Shown piece after piece: positions 54,301 to 63,081 of a stretch of DNA of 64,000 bases. The notes under the pieces are model-generated. The model saw only the letters and a program-made list of their open reading frames with translations. It was not told the origin of the DNA and did not search any database. A program made the translations under genes and the position numbers. Every line of letters begins with the position of its first letter. The stretch's first letter is position 1. This stretch comes from Chryseobacterium sp. RU37D. GTDB lineage: Bacteria > Bacteroidota > Bacteroidia > Flavobacteriales > Weeksellaceae. Location: contig NZ_FTMM01000001.1 in NCBI RefSeq assembly GCF_900156075.1, forward strand, positions 1 to 64,000, read 5' to 3'.

Positions 54301-56139
54301 TTACAAATTATTCTCAATCGCGCCCACTTTTTCGCGATACAATTCTATGGGTTTATCTAATAAAACCGCAATTACAGTCATGTTTTTATCCAGCCTTTCC
54401 TTAGGGGCGTCAATGTAAATAATTCCGGGAATCTGGCTCCAGTATAATTTGTTATAAACTGTATGAGGAATTAGTGATCCTTCACCAGCAATCCGTATTC
54501 TGGCAATTCCGTTTTTGATCCCTTTTAAAGCAATCGGGCCGGTTGGGGTACCTTCTACAAAAAGATATAATGTCTGTCTGTCTTTAGAAAGAACTGTATT
54601 TCCTGAATAATGTCCCTCTGGAAGGCCTTTTCCGGTTTCAAAAAGAACTTCCGAATGTTTATTAATCCAGTTATAAGTTTCAGGATTTGTATTGGCATTT
54701 TTTTTTAGCATGTCTGTTCCATCGCCTGCCAGCCCTGAATTATTAAATATATTATTTCCTTTATACAATTGCTCTGCAATTTCGTATACTGCAGATTTTG
54801 CATTTTTATTTTCTAAAATCTGGTCTAATGTATAATTTTCTTTTTTAATGTTTGGATTTAACTTAATTTTATCGTTAAAGCTTAGTTCAATAACTGTAAC
54901 ATCCTGATCAAATTTGACATTAGAAAAATATAAAGTCATATTACCGTTGGAATCAGTCTTGTATACAACTTTTCCGGTAGGATCACCGATTACCCTGGCA
55001 GATTTTGGAATTGAATTTAAACCATAAATTTTAGTAAAATCTTTCGCTTCTTCTAAATAAATGAATAATTTTTTCCCATCCTTTGAAATAGCAGATTTTC
55101 CTTTATAATTTTCAAAAGGCAAGCCATTTCGGGTTCCGTATATTGCATCGGAATTTTTTGAAGTCCAACGTGCTAAATTTTTTAAAATTTCTATCTGCTT
55201 TTCAGGAATAGTCCCGTCTTCTTTCGGCCCGATGTCCAGCAATAGATTTCCTCCCATACTGATTACGTCTGCTAGAGTTCTGACAATCATGTTAGGGGTT
55301 TTAAAGTTTTGATCGAAAGGCTGATATCCCCAGCTGTCATTCATAGTGTAGCAAAGCTCCCAAAAGTCGTTATGGGGTTTTACTACTGGGACACCCTGTT
55401 CAGGAGTTTCGTAGTCGCCGTGATTGTTCAATCTGGAATTGATGATAATATTAGGATTGAATTTTTTCAGATTTTCCAGGGTTTTTGGGGCTTGCCATTC
55501 ATCAGAAGTATGTTCCCAATCCCCATCAAACCATAAAAGATCCGGTTTATATTGCGTGGATAATTCATTGAACTGGCCTTGATAATAGCTTACAAAATTT
55601 TTCCAACGATTGGGGTCGTTTTTTATTTCGTATCGCTTTTTTGTTCGTGTATTAATGTCATAATAAGGATGGCTCCAATCCGGAAGAGAATAATAAAGAC
55701 CAGTTTTTAAGCCTGCTTTTTTAAGTTCGGAGATGAAAGGCGTGAGAACATCTTTCTTAGCTAAAGAATTTTTAGGAATTGTAATTGATTTGTCGGCTTT
55801 TGAATCCCAGAGAGCAACGCCGTCGTGATGTTTTGTAGTGATCACAGCATATTTTGCACCGGAATCTTTTATCAACCTAATCCATTCTTGTGGACGGTAT
55901 TGTGAAGCAGAAAAACCATTAAGCTGCTTCATATAATTTTCATGACTAATATAATTATTGAAAAACGCCCATGATTCAGGAATTCCATCTACTGAATAAA
56001 TTCCCCAATGAATAAAAATTCCCAGTTTTGCATCTTGAAACCATTCCATTTTCTTGGTTTCAGAACTTATACTTTGAGCATTTATTTTTCCTGTTAATAA
56101 AAGCCCTAAAGAGATTAAACACAATAATTTTCCTTTCAT
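54301..56139 (-). CDS. GH29 alpha-L-fucosidase, exported
   Basis: A 612-residue glycoside hydrolase that removes alpha-L-fucose from glycans. Signal peptide MKGKLLCLISLGLLLTGKIN with cleavage near INAQ. Catalytic barrel residues 31-345: KLGIFIHWGIYSVDG, AVITTKHHDGVALWDSKADK (HH at 104-105), and nucleophile D205 in DLLWFDGDWEH. Residues after about 345 form beta-rich C-terminal domains, with two similar halves (TRNGLPFENYKGKSAISKDG and TGKGLPEGHYSGNTVLSKDR), a feature seen in long GH29 enzymes. No SusC/SusD partner is adjacent. Likely periplasmic, scavenging fucosylated glycans. Confidence 0.93.
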   Translation of the reverse strand: MKGKLLCLISLGLLLTGKINAQSISSETKKMEWFQDAKLGIFIHWGIYSVDGIPESWAFFNNYISHENYMKQLNGFSASQYRPQEWIRLIKDSGAKYAVITTKHHDGVALWDSKADKSITIPKNSLAKKDVLTPFISELKKAGLKTGLYYSLPDWSHPYYDINTRTKKRYEIKNDPNRWKNFVSYYQGQFNELSTQYKPDLLWFDGDWEHTSDEWQAPKTLENLKKFNPNIIINSRLNNHGDYETPEQGVPVVKPHNDFWELCYTMNDSWGYQPFDQNFKTPNMIVRTLADVISMGGNLLLDIGPKEDGTIPEKQIEILKNLARWTSKNSDAIYGTRNGLPFENYKGKSAISKDGKKLFIYLEEAKDFTKIYGLNSIPKSARVIGDPTGKVVYKTDSNGNMTLYFSNVKFDQDVTVIELSFNDKIKLNPNIKKENYTLDQILENKNAKSAVYEIAEQLYKGNNIFNNSGLAGDGTDMLKKNANTNPETYNWINKHSEVLFETGKGLPEGHYSGNTVLSKDRQTLYLFVEGTPTGPIALKGIKNGIARIRIAGEGSLIPHTVYNKLYWSQIPGIIYIDAPKERLDKNMTVIAVLLDKPIELYREKVGAIENNL

Positions 56140-56993
56140 TACTTGTCTTTTGGTTACTAAAGTAAAGAAAGCTTTAGATAAATCCCTATATAATGGCTGG
56201 ATATTCTGATAATTGTCATTAATTATTAATTTTTTCGAATTATTGTTTAATTATATTCAATATAAAAGCATTTTAAATGTATTATTTTTAGTAAATAATA
56301 ATAGTTTAATTTATTAAAATAGAATATATGAAATGATGACAATATTTTGAATTATTATTACTGTTCTTACAGCCTTAATAACATAGATTTTATGCTCATT
56401 CTTGTTTTGTAGTTTTGGGATTGGAAAATTGTCAGGCACTGAATATCCGAAATCAATGCAATTTATCAATAAAGAAAATCTAATCTTGTATTTTTCGTGA
56501 GCTTTATGGGAATATAATTTAGCTTCCGATTTTAACATTTTTGGATCGATGTGCAATCCGGTTTTTCATGTTTTGTTTATTTGATTGGTGTTTTTAGGAG
56601 TAATAATGTTTGGAAATGTTCCTAATAATCAATTAGATAAAATTGATATCGTCTGCTTATTGACAGAAGCTATTTAAAATCTGCGTAGCAGTTTTGAAAA
56701 ATATGAAATTTGTTTAATAATATTAGGACTTTTTTCTCTATAAACTATTGCCGTGACTGTTTGTGCCTGTATATAGAATAAAATAGATTAGTTAAAAATT
56801 TTTAATCATAATCAGGATATAGATAAAAGCATTTTTAAAATTCCGTGTTTTTACGGATACTTTGTATCTGAATTTTTCTGATCTTTACACCACAGTATTA
56901 AAGTCTTAAACTAATAACCATTAAAGCTTAGATTTTCAAAGAAAAAGGCAGTTCAAATGAATTGCCTTTTGATTGTATTTTTGATAAAGAAAA
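56140..56993. other. Gene-poor region
   Basis: 850 AT-rich bases. A minus-strand frame at 56314-56556 (80 codons, TTG start or ATG at 56538) reads LHIDPKMLKSEAKLYSHKAH then EKYKIRFSLLINCIDFGYSV; its first half looks protein-like, the second half low-complexity, so it is probably a decayed gene. ACTAATAACC recurs at 56910. The rpe terminator is at 56943-56970. Confidence 0.4.
56943..56970 (-). terminator. Terminator of rpe (minus strand)
   Basis: AAAAGGCAGTTCA pairs with TGAATTGCCTTTT (one wobble, 2-nt loop), 24 bases past the rpe stop on the minus strand. Confidence 0.8.
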
Positions 56994-57644
56994 TTAAATC
57001 TTTAATAATTCTATTGTCCTTTCCGGGTTGTCCGCAGAGAAAACAGCATTGCCTGCTACTAGGACATCTGCTCCAGCTTCGAAAAGCTTTGCTGCATTGT
57101 CAAGATTCACTCCGCCATCTATTTCAATAAGTGCAGTAGAATTGTTGCTTAAAATCAAATCTTTTGTTTCAGCAATTTTTTTATAAGTGTTTTCAATAAA
57201 TTTTTGTCCTCCAAATCCAGGGTTAACACTCATTAGTAAAACCAAGTCTACATCAGCAATAATGTCTTCGAGCATTAAAACAGGAGTGGAAGGGTTTAAA
57301 ACAACACCTGCTTTTGCTCCTAAACTCTGAATATGGTGGATGGTTCTGTGAAGGTGGGTACAAGCTTCATAATGAACAGAAACCAAATCTGCACCATGAT
57401 TTACAAATTCTTCAACATATTTTTCAGGCTCTACAATCATTAAATGCACATCCACAAATTTTTTGGCATGCTTCTGAACGGTCCTCATTACCGGAAACCC
57501 GAAAGAAATGTTAGGGACAAATCTTCCGTCCATCACATCTACATGGAGCCAGTCTGCTTGAGAATTGTTCAACATTTCAATGTCTCTTTGCAGATTCCCA
57601 AAGTCTGCAGATAAAAGGGAAGGAGCAATAAGCTTCGTTTTCAT
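56994..57644 (-). CDS. rpe: Ribulose-phosphate 3-epimerase
   Basis: A 216-residue TIM-barrel enzyme interconverting D-ribulose 5-phosphate and D-xylulose 5-phosphate (pentose phosphate pathway). Signatures: IAPSLLSADFGNLQRDIEML, WLHVDVMDGRFVPNISFG, the metal His in DVHLMIVEPEKYV, MSVNPGFGGQKFI and EIDGGVNLDNAAKLFEAGAD. Full length. 38 bases downstream of the M42 peptidase gene on the same strand, so the two may be co-transcribed. Confidence 0.97.
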   Translation of the reverse strand: MKTKLIAPSLLSADFGNLQRDIEMLNNSQADWLHVDVMDGRFVPNISFGFPVMRTVQKHAKKFVDVHLMIVEPEKYVEEFVNHGADLVSVHYEACTHLHRTIHHIQSLGAKAGVVLNPSTPVLMLEDIIADVDLVLLMSVNPGFGGQKFIENTYKKIAETKDLILSNNSTALIEIDGGVNLDNAAKLFEAGADVLVAGNAVFSADNPERTIELLKI

Positions 57645-57682
57645 TTACTTTTTACTTTTAACTTGTCTCTTTTTTACTTTTA

Positions 57683-58756
57683 TTAATGATATTTCAGTTT
57701 CATATCCGGTTTTATCTTCAAGATTGTTTCGTAGATGAGCTTGATTACATTTCCTACGTCTTCTTTAGAAACCATTTCCACTGTCGTATGCATGTAGCGC
57801 AAAGGTAAGGAAATTAATGCACTTGGGACACCCCCGTTGGAATGTGCGAAAGCATCTGTATCTGTTCCTGTTGCACGGCTTGCGGCAGCTCTTTGATAAG
57901 GGATTTTCTTAGCTTTTGCCGTTTCGATAATCAACTCCCTGATGGTGTGATGAACACTTGGGGCAAAAAAAACTACCGGACCGGCACCGCATTTTTGATC
58001 GCCTTCCTTTTTCTTTTCGATCATTGGAGTTGTGGTGTCATGGGTAACGTCTGTAACGATAGCAATATTAGGTTTAATAGTATCTGCAATCATATCAGCA
58101 CCATATAATCCTACTTCTTCCTGTACGGAATTCGTAATGTATAATCCAAACGGAATAGATTTTTTATTTTCGCTTAAAAGTCTCACCACTTCCGCAATCA
58201 TAAATCCGCCAACCCTGTTATCAAGGGCGCGGCAGACGAAATAACGATCGTTCATCTCAAAGAATTCGTCAGGGTAAGTGATCATGCAGCCAACATAAAC
58301 TCCCAGGTCCTCAACCTCTTTTTTAGAAGTTGCACCACAGTCTATGAATATATTTTCAATTTTTGGAGTGGGTTCGTTTTGATTCGCTCTAGTATGAATA
58401 GCTGGCCATCCGAATACACCTTTTACAATACCTTTTTCACCATGAATATGAACTACTTTTGAAGGCGCAATGGTCTGATCAGAGCCACCGTTTCGGATGA
58501 CATAAATTAAACCATCATCAGTAATATAGTTAACATACCAAGAAATTTCATCAGCATGCGCTTCAATTACTACTTTAAATTCCGCTTCGGGATTGATTAT
58601 GCCATAGCATGTTCCGTAATAATCAACTTCAATTTTATCCACATATGGCCTGATGTAATCCATCCATATTTTTTGCCCTTCGTGTTCGTAACCGGTTGGT
58701 GATGAAGTGTTTAAGTATTTTTCTAAAAATTTCAAAGATTTCTTTTCAAATTTCAT
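57683..58756 (-). CDS. M42-family aminopeptidase
   Basis: A 357-residue dinuclear-zinc aminopeptidase (glutamyl/leucyl aminopeptidase type; sometimes labelled endoglucanase M). Zinc residues: H67 in VIEAHADEISWYV, D179-like Asp in CRALDNRVGGFM, Glu in VQEEVGLYGAD, Asp in IVTDVTHDT, and His in LPLRYMHTTVEMV. SSPTGYEHEG begins the family pattern. Cytoplasmic peptide degradation. Divergent from the DUF4294 gene. Confidence 0.93.
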   Translation of the reverse strand: MKFEKKSLKFLEKYLNTSSPTGYEHEGQKIWMDYIRPYVDKIEVDYYGTCYGIINPEAEFKVVIEAHADEISWYVNYITDDGLIYVIRNGGSDQTIAPSKVVHIHGEKGIVKGVFGWPAIHTRANQNEPTPKIENIFIDCGATSKKEVEDLGVYVGCMITYPDEFFEMNDRYFVCRALDNRVGGFMIAEVVRLLSENKKSIPFGLYITNSVQEEVGLYGADMIADTIKPNIAIVTDVTHDTTTPMIEKKKEGDQKCGAGPVVFFAPSVHHTIRELIIETAKAKKIPYQRAAASRATGTDTDAFAHSNGGVPSALISLPLRYMHTTVEMVSKEDVGNVIKLIYETILKIKPDMKLKYH

Positions 58757-58807
58757 AAAAAGGAATGATTTTTGCGTTTAATTTTTCTTGTAATACGCGT
58801 AAAAATA

Positions 58808-59512
58808 ATGAATTTTAATAAGATTGTTTATCTTTTTCTTTTCTTTTTTAGGGTCACTGTTTTTGGTCAAAAAGATTCTGTGTACGCAAAACCTTTGAGT
58901 CAATATCCTACAGAATTATTAAAAACAGATGAATTTGGAAAAAAATATTATTATGACGAAAGGCAGAAGATGAAGGTGTACGAGATTAACGGGGAAACGG
59001 TAATAGTGATGGATGAGCTTGTTTTGGTAAACAAACCGAGATTCAATAATCAACTAGACAGAAATTATTATTTTTTCCTTAATAAAAAACTAAATAGAGT
59101 GTATCCATTGTTTTTAACTGCACTTGAGCAATACAGGGGAATCCAGAAAGAAATGACTGATCTTGATAATAAAGCTAAAAGAAAATACATCAGAGACAGA
59201 CAAAATATATTGGCAGACCAATATGAAAAACAATTAAGGGATTTAACCACAACAGAAGGCCAGGTCTTCGCAAAGCTGATGAACAGGGCAACCGGAAAGA
59301 ATGTTTATGAAATCATCAAAGAATTAAGAGGTGGGTGGAGCGCATTCTGGTGGAATGTAAAAGGAAAAATGGCAGATATTGACCTCAAAGAAAAGTATGA
59401 TCCGCATACCAACAGGACAGATGAGTATCTTGAATCTTTACTTCAATCGAACTGGAATTCAGGGTATTTGCAGCCTTATCCGGGAGCAAGTGAATTCAAA
59501 GTAACCAAATAA
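58808..59512 (+). CDS. DUF4294 exported protein
   Basis: A 234-residue protein with signal peptide MNFNKIVYLFLFFFRVTVFG. DUF4294 region: VIVMDELVLVNKPRFNNQLD, NRVYPLFLTALEQYRGIQKE and QVFAKLMNRATGKNVYEIIK, followed by LRGGWSAFWWNVKGK. A Bacteroidetes-specific family of unknown role, probably periplasmic. The frame opens at a TTG at 58772, but that would put 12 residues before the signal peptide, so the ATG at 58808 is used. Divergent from the M42 gene. Confidence 0.88.
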   Translation: MNFNKIVYLFLFFFRVTVFGQKDSVYAKPLSQYPTELLKTDEFGKKYYYDERQKMKVYEINGETVIVMDELVLVNKPRFNNQLDRNYYFFLNKKLNRVYPLFLTALEQYRGIQKEMTDLDNKAKRKYIRDRQNILADQYEKQLRDLTTTEGQVFAKLMNRATGKNVYEIIKELRGGWSAFWWNVKGKMADIDLKEKYDPHTNRTDEYLESLLQSNWNSGYLQPYPGASEFKVTK

Positions 59513-59545
59513 TATTTATATTAAAAAAGAATTTCTGTAAGTATT

Positions 59546-59962
59546 TTACAGAAATTTTTCTTTTAATTTATCAAATACAATTTTATCTATAGGTAAAGGA
59601 AACGGATTATCCGGTATGTTGATTTCTATCCATTCTGTTTTTTCGATGCAAGGATCAAGAATTAAAAAATCTTCTTCATTCAAAATATTTACTATATAAT
59701 ATATGGTGAGCAGCTGCTCATTCTCTCTGAAACGCGAAACGAGAAAATTCTCCTGCGTATAAAAATGTTCCACCACATCAATTTTCACATTCAGTTCTTC
59801 ATCGAATTCACGATGCAGGCATTCTATTAATCCTTCTCCAAATTCCAGTCCGCCACCCGGGAACTTCATTAAAGGTTCGCCTGCATATTCTTCAAATAAA
59901 GTCAAAACTTTTTTATCTTTTACAGCACAGGCATAAACTCTAATGTTTATCTTGTCTATCAT
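59546..59962 (-). CDS. NUDIX hydrolase
   Basis: A 138-residue pyrophosphohydrolase acting on nucleotide-linked substrates. The Nudix box is G37 to V59: GGLEFGEGLIECLHREFDEE then LNV, following G-x5-E-x7-REUxEExGU, except that N58 replaces the usual Gly. Catalytic Glu residues are present. The substrate is unknown. Possibly co-transcribed with mnmD upstream (155 bases). Confidence 0.87.
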   Translation of the reverse strand: MIDKINIRVYACAVKDKKVLTLFEEYAGEPLMKFPGGGLEFGEGLIECLHREFDEELNVKIDVVEHFYTQENFLVSRFRENEQLLTIYYIVNILNEEDFLILDPCIEKTEWIEINIPDNPFPLPIDKIVFDKLKEKFL

Positions 59963-60116
59963 ATTTAATAATTTGTAAAGCTAATTTAGGAAATTTTATA
60001 GAGAAGTTAGAAACTAGAAATTAGAAATTAGTTTAAAATGATATTAATGATTAATTTAAATCTAACTACAATCCTCTATTAAAATACCTAATTTACTAAC
60101 TTCTAACTTCTAACTT

Positions 60117-60791
60117 CTACAATTTAACAGCATTAATCATCTCTCTTTTTCCCGGTGGACCCTGTTTTTTTTCCACTTTAAAATTGAGCTCCTGAAGGAT
60201 TCTTCTTACGCTGCCTTTTGAAGAATAGGTTGTTAATAAACCGTTAACCGCCATCTTTTCAGAAACCAGGTCAAAAAGAGGTTTTTTCCAAAGATCAGGC
60301 TGTACCCTGGCTCCAAAGCAGTCGTAGTAAACAAGATTAATTTTAGGTAAATTAATGTTTTTAAGTGAAAAAAAATCACATTCTATCTTTTTTAGATTAA
60401 AATTTTTAATGATTTCTATTGATTTTCCCCAATCTGCCTGATGAATTTTTTGATAAATATTTTTGAATTCCTTGTTATCGAAGAGTTCAAAATAAGCCAA
60501 ATCGTTAATTTCGGATTCATTTATGGGATATTTTTCAAGGGTAAAATAATTAATGATATGATTTTTGTCAGTTTTTAAATATTCATTAATTGTTACCAAA
60601 ACATTCAAACCTGTTCCAAAACCGAGTTCTAAAATATTAATTTCGTAATCATTTATTAAATTTAATCCATTTTTGATAAACACGTGTTCTGCTTCCTGAA
60701 GGGCGCCGTGGTGAGAATGGTAGTTTTCATTTAATTCATTGATAAACAATGTTTTACTGCCATCGTTTGTGGTCTTAATTTCTCTTTTCAA
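60117..60791 (-). CDS. mnmD: tRNA 5-methylaminomethyl-2-thiouridine methyltransferase MnmD
   Basis: A 224-residue SAM-dependent methyltransferase that completes mnm5s2U34 in tRNA. It corresponds to the N-terminal half of MnmC without the FAD oxidase half, as usual in Bacteroidetes. Signatures: SKTLFINELNENYHSHHGAL, QEAEHVFIKNG, the SAM loop ILELGFGTGLNVL, and YYDCFGARVQPDLWKKPLFD. Ends GPPGKREMINAVKL. Divergent from ilvE. Confidence 0.92.
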   Translation of the reverse strand: MKREIKTTNDGSKTLFINELNENYHSHHGALQEAEHVFIKNGLNLINDYEINILELGFGTGLNVLVTINEYLKTDKNHIINYFTLEKYPINESEINDLAYFELFDNKEFKNIYQKIHQADWGKSIEIIKNFNLKKIECDFFSLKNINLPKINLVYYDCFGARVQPDLWKKPLFDLVSEKMAVNGLLTTYSSKGSVRRILQELNFKVEKKQGPPGKREMINAVKL

Positions 60792-60842
60792 GCTATTTTT
60801 TTACAAATTTACTCTAAAATTTTTATATTTAGAAAATTATGT

Positions 60843-60850
60843 TAAATTTG
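60843..60850 (+). promoter_or_regulatory. Candidate -7 box (TAAATTTG) of ilvE
   Basis: Matches TAnnTTTG, 25 bases before the ilvE ATG. The -33 position reads TTT rather than TTG. Confidence 0.4.
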
Positions 60851-60875
60851 TAGAACATCATAAAAAATTTTAGAA

Positions 60876-61946
60876 ATGATAATTCAAAAAACTGAAAACT
60901 CCCGAATTTCTACATTCGATCCAAACAATTTTTCATTCGGAAATACTTTTATTGATCATATGATAATATGTGAATATGAGAATGGAAAATGGGGAGATGT
61001 AAAATTAGTTCCTTACGGTCCTTTGATGTTTACTCCTGCCATGATGGGTATAAACTATGGACAGGCTTGCTTTGAAGGCATGAAAGCTTACAAAGATAAA
61101 GACGGACAAGTTTTCCTTTTCAGGCCTGAAAAGAATTTTGAACGTATCAACAAGTCGGCAAAGCGTCTTGCAATGCCTGAAATAAGTGAAGAAATGTTTT
61201 TGGACGGACTAAAAGCATTAGTTGACATCGACAGAGATTGGATTCCTTTTGGAGAAGGTATGTCATTATACATTAGACCATTGATTTTTGCTACGGAAGA
61301 GGCTTTAAAAGCAAGAGTAGCTAATAAATATATGTTTGCAATCGTAGCAACACCTGCAAAGAGTTATTACGCAGAACCGGTTTCTGTAAAAATTTCTGAT
61401 CACTATTCAAGAGCGGCAAACGGCGGTGTGGGCTTTGCTAAAGCTGCTGGAAATTATGCGGCATCTTTCTATCCTACACAGCTGGCAATCGAAGAGGGAT
61501 ATGAGCAAATTATCTGGACAGATGATTCTACTCATGAATATTTCGAAGAAAGCGGAACAATGAATGTGTTTGTAAGAATCAACGATACAATTTATACACC
61601 ACCAACATCTGAGAAAATCCTTGATGGTGTTACAAGAGACAGCTTTATTCAGCTGGCAAAAAGAAGAGGAATCGAAGTAAAAGTAGAGCCTGTTAAAGTA
61701 AAAGAGGTTATAGAAGCTCAAAAAAATGGCTCTCTGAAGGAAGTTTGGGGAGTAGGAACAGCAGTTGTTACAACAGTTTTCCAGGCTCTAGGTTACAATT
61801 GTGAAAAATTTCCATTACCGAGACTTTCTGATGAGGAAAGCTATGCAGTTATGTTGAAAAATGATTTGGTTGGTATACAGACTAACCTTGAGGAAGATCC
61901 TTTCGGATGGAGAGTACTGGTTGATCATGTTTTGGAAACAGTTTAA
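60876..61946 (+). CDS. ilvE: Branched-chain amino acid aminotransferase
   Basis: A 356-residue fold-type IV PLP enzyme that makes or degrades Leu, Ile and Val by transamination with 2-oxoglutarate. Signatures: GQACFEGMKAYKDKDGQVFL, FRPEKNFERINKSAKRLAMP, PLP lysine K189 in GGVGFAKAAGNYAAS, and EYFEESGTMNVFV. This is the longer (BCAT-II/eukaryote-like) form. In Flavobacteriia it also feeds branched fatty acid synthesis. Monocistronic with its own terminator. Confidence 0.96.
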   Translation: MIIQKTENSRISTFDPNNFSFGNTFIDHMIICEYENGKWGDVKLVPYGPLMFTPAMMGINYGQACFEGMKAYKDKDGQVFLFRPEKNFERINKSAKRLAMPEISEEMFLDGLKALVDIDRDWIPFGEGMSLYIRPLIFATEEALKARVANKYMFAIVATPAKSYYAEPVSVKISDHYSRAANGGVGFAKAAGNYAASFYPTQLAIEEGYEQIIWTDDSTHEYFEESGTMNVFVRINDTIYTPPTSEKILDGVTRDSFIQLAKRRGIEVKVEPVKVKEVIEAQKNGSLKEVWGVGTAVVTTVFQALGYNCEKFPLPRLSDEESYAVMLKNDLVGIQTNLEEDPFGWRVLVDHVLETV

Positions 61947-61970
61947 TTTTAAACTTAAAATTAATATAAG

Positions 61971-61996
61971 GTCGGGAATTTTTCTCGGCTTTTTTG
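61971..61996 (+). terminator. Terminator of ilvE
   Basis: GTCGGGAA pairs with TTCTCGGC (two wobbles, 3-nt loop), then seven T within 50 bases of the stop. Confidence 0.78.
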
Positions 61997-62114
61997 TTTT
62001 TTACCAATCTTGTTTGTAATTTTGAATACAGACTGAAAGTTTGGGGACGTAGTTCAAAAGTGAAATGAGGAATCTATTTTAAAATTTTCTTCTAATTTTT
62101 GTTGATATAGCTTG

Positions 62115-62484
62115 TCATCCTGTCAAGGATCTATCATAGTATTAGAAATATAATGGAAAGATTGGAGTCTAGATCTTTTGCAGACTGATAAACTTTGCAG
62201 TTATTTTTTAATGATTGAATAAAAGTCTGCCACCTTTACCCTGATTGACTCTATAATATATTTTAAATTTCAAATCCTTGAAACTCGTTCCTCGTTTTGG
62301 AGTATTTGTTTGAGCTCATTTTTTCAGGGTTCGGCTTGGCGGCTTTGCCGCCAAGCCGAACCCTGAAAAAATAGTGAATACAGAAAGCAGGATAAAACTA
62401 CTAAAAAAGAAAGGAAGTTGAAAAGATAGATAATGGAAATGTTAAATGTTTGAGGATAACAATTTCCTTCCTTTGTCAGGATGA
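62115..62484. repeat. Long nested inverted repeat framing a palindrome
   Basis: The outer ends TCATCCTG (62115-62122) and CAGGATGA (62477-62484) are complementary, with partial pairing inward (TCAAGGA / TCCTTCCTTTG). The perfect palindrome 62318-62372 lies between them. This resembles the TGTCATTCTGA family at 5557-5628. Confidence 0.5.
62318..62372. repeat. Perfect palindrome with 3-nt loop (26-bp arms)
   Basis: The left arm starts ATTTTTTCAGGGTTCGGCTT and ends GGCGGC; loop TTT (62344-62346); the right arm (62347-62372) is its exact complement. The inner part (TTCGGC / GGCGGC core) is related to 15526-15576 and 15370-15406. Confidence 0.82.
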
Positions 62485-62568
62485 TAGTAAAAATGTTATA
62501 ATTTTTAATTCAATAAGTACATCAAGTTTTGTAATTGATTCATGAAATGTGTATTTTCGCAAAAGTTT

Positions 62569-63078
62569 ATGAAAAAATTACTCTTCATATCCATATTAGG
62601 TTTACTGGGCTGTAGCAAAAATGCGCAGACACATCCACCTGTGGGCGGAGTCTTAAGTCAGGATGATCTCAATGTTTCCAAAAACAGGATGAAAAATCTG
62701 AATACTCAGGAAAGAATGCAGATTCAGCAATGGATCAATGATCAGCCTGTGAAATTTTACCCTACCCAGCTTAATTATTGGGTAAGTGCGGAAGGCTTTG
62801 ATCAAAGGCAGAGAAGACAGGATAACTCATTGATTTCCTATTCTTATAATCTTTATGACTTTGATCAGACTAAGATCTATGACCAACCGATCGAAAGAAG
62901 AGATGCCAAATTTGGACACTTTGATGAATTAAAAGCTGTAGAAGATGCTTTGCGTTTTATACATGATGGTGAGGAAGTTACGCTTTTGGTTCCGTCTTCT
63001 CTGGCTTATGGAACGTACGGCGACGAGAAAAAAATTGACAACGATATACCATTAATCATAAAATTAAAAGCATTATAA
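62569..63078 (+). CDS. gldI: GldI-like FKBP-type peptidylprolyl isomerase lipoprotein
   Basis: A 169-residue lipoprotein with lipobox LGLLGCSKN (Cys about 15), then the FKBP domain: QQWINDQPVKFYPTQLNYWV, SYSYNLYDFDQTKIYDQPIE and EVTLLVPSSLAYGTYGDEKK. GldI is needed with other Gld proteins for gliding and type IX secretion folding in Flavobacteriia. The frame opens at 62542, but a TATTTTCG -7-like box lies at 62552-62559, so the ATG at 62569 (MKKLLFIS) is preferred. The peptidylprolyl isomerase gene follows after 3 bases. Confidence 0.88.
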   Translation: MKKLLFISILGLLGCSKNAQTHPPVGGVLSQDDLNVSKNRMKNLNTQERMQIQQWINDQPVKFYPTQLNYWVSAEGFDQRQRRQDNSLISYSYNLYDFDQTKIYDQPIERRDAKFGHFDELKAVEDALRFIHDGEEVTLLVPSSLAYGTYGDEKKIDNDIPLIIKLKAL

Positions 63079-63081
63079 TCA

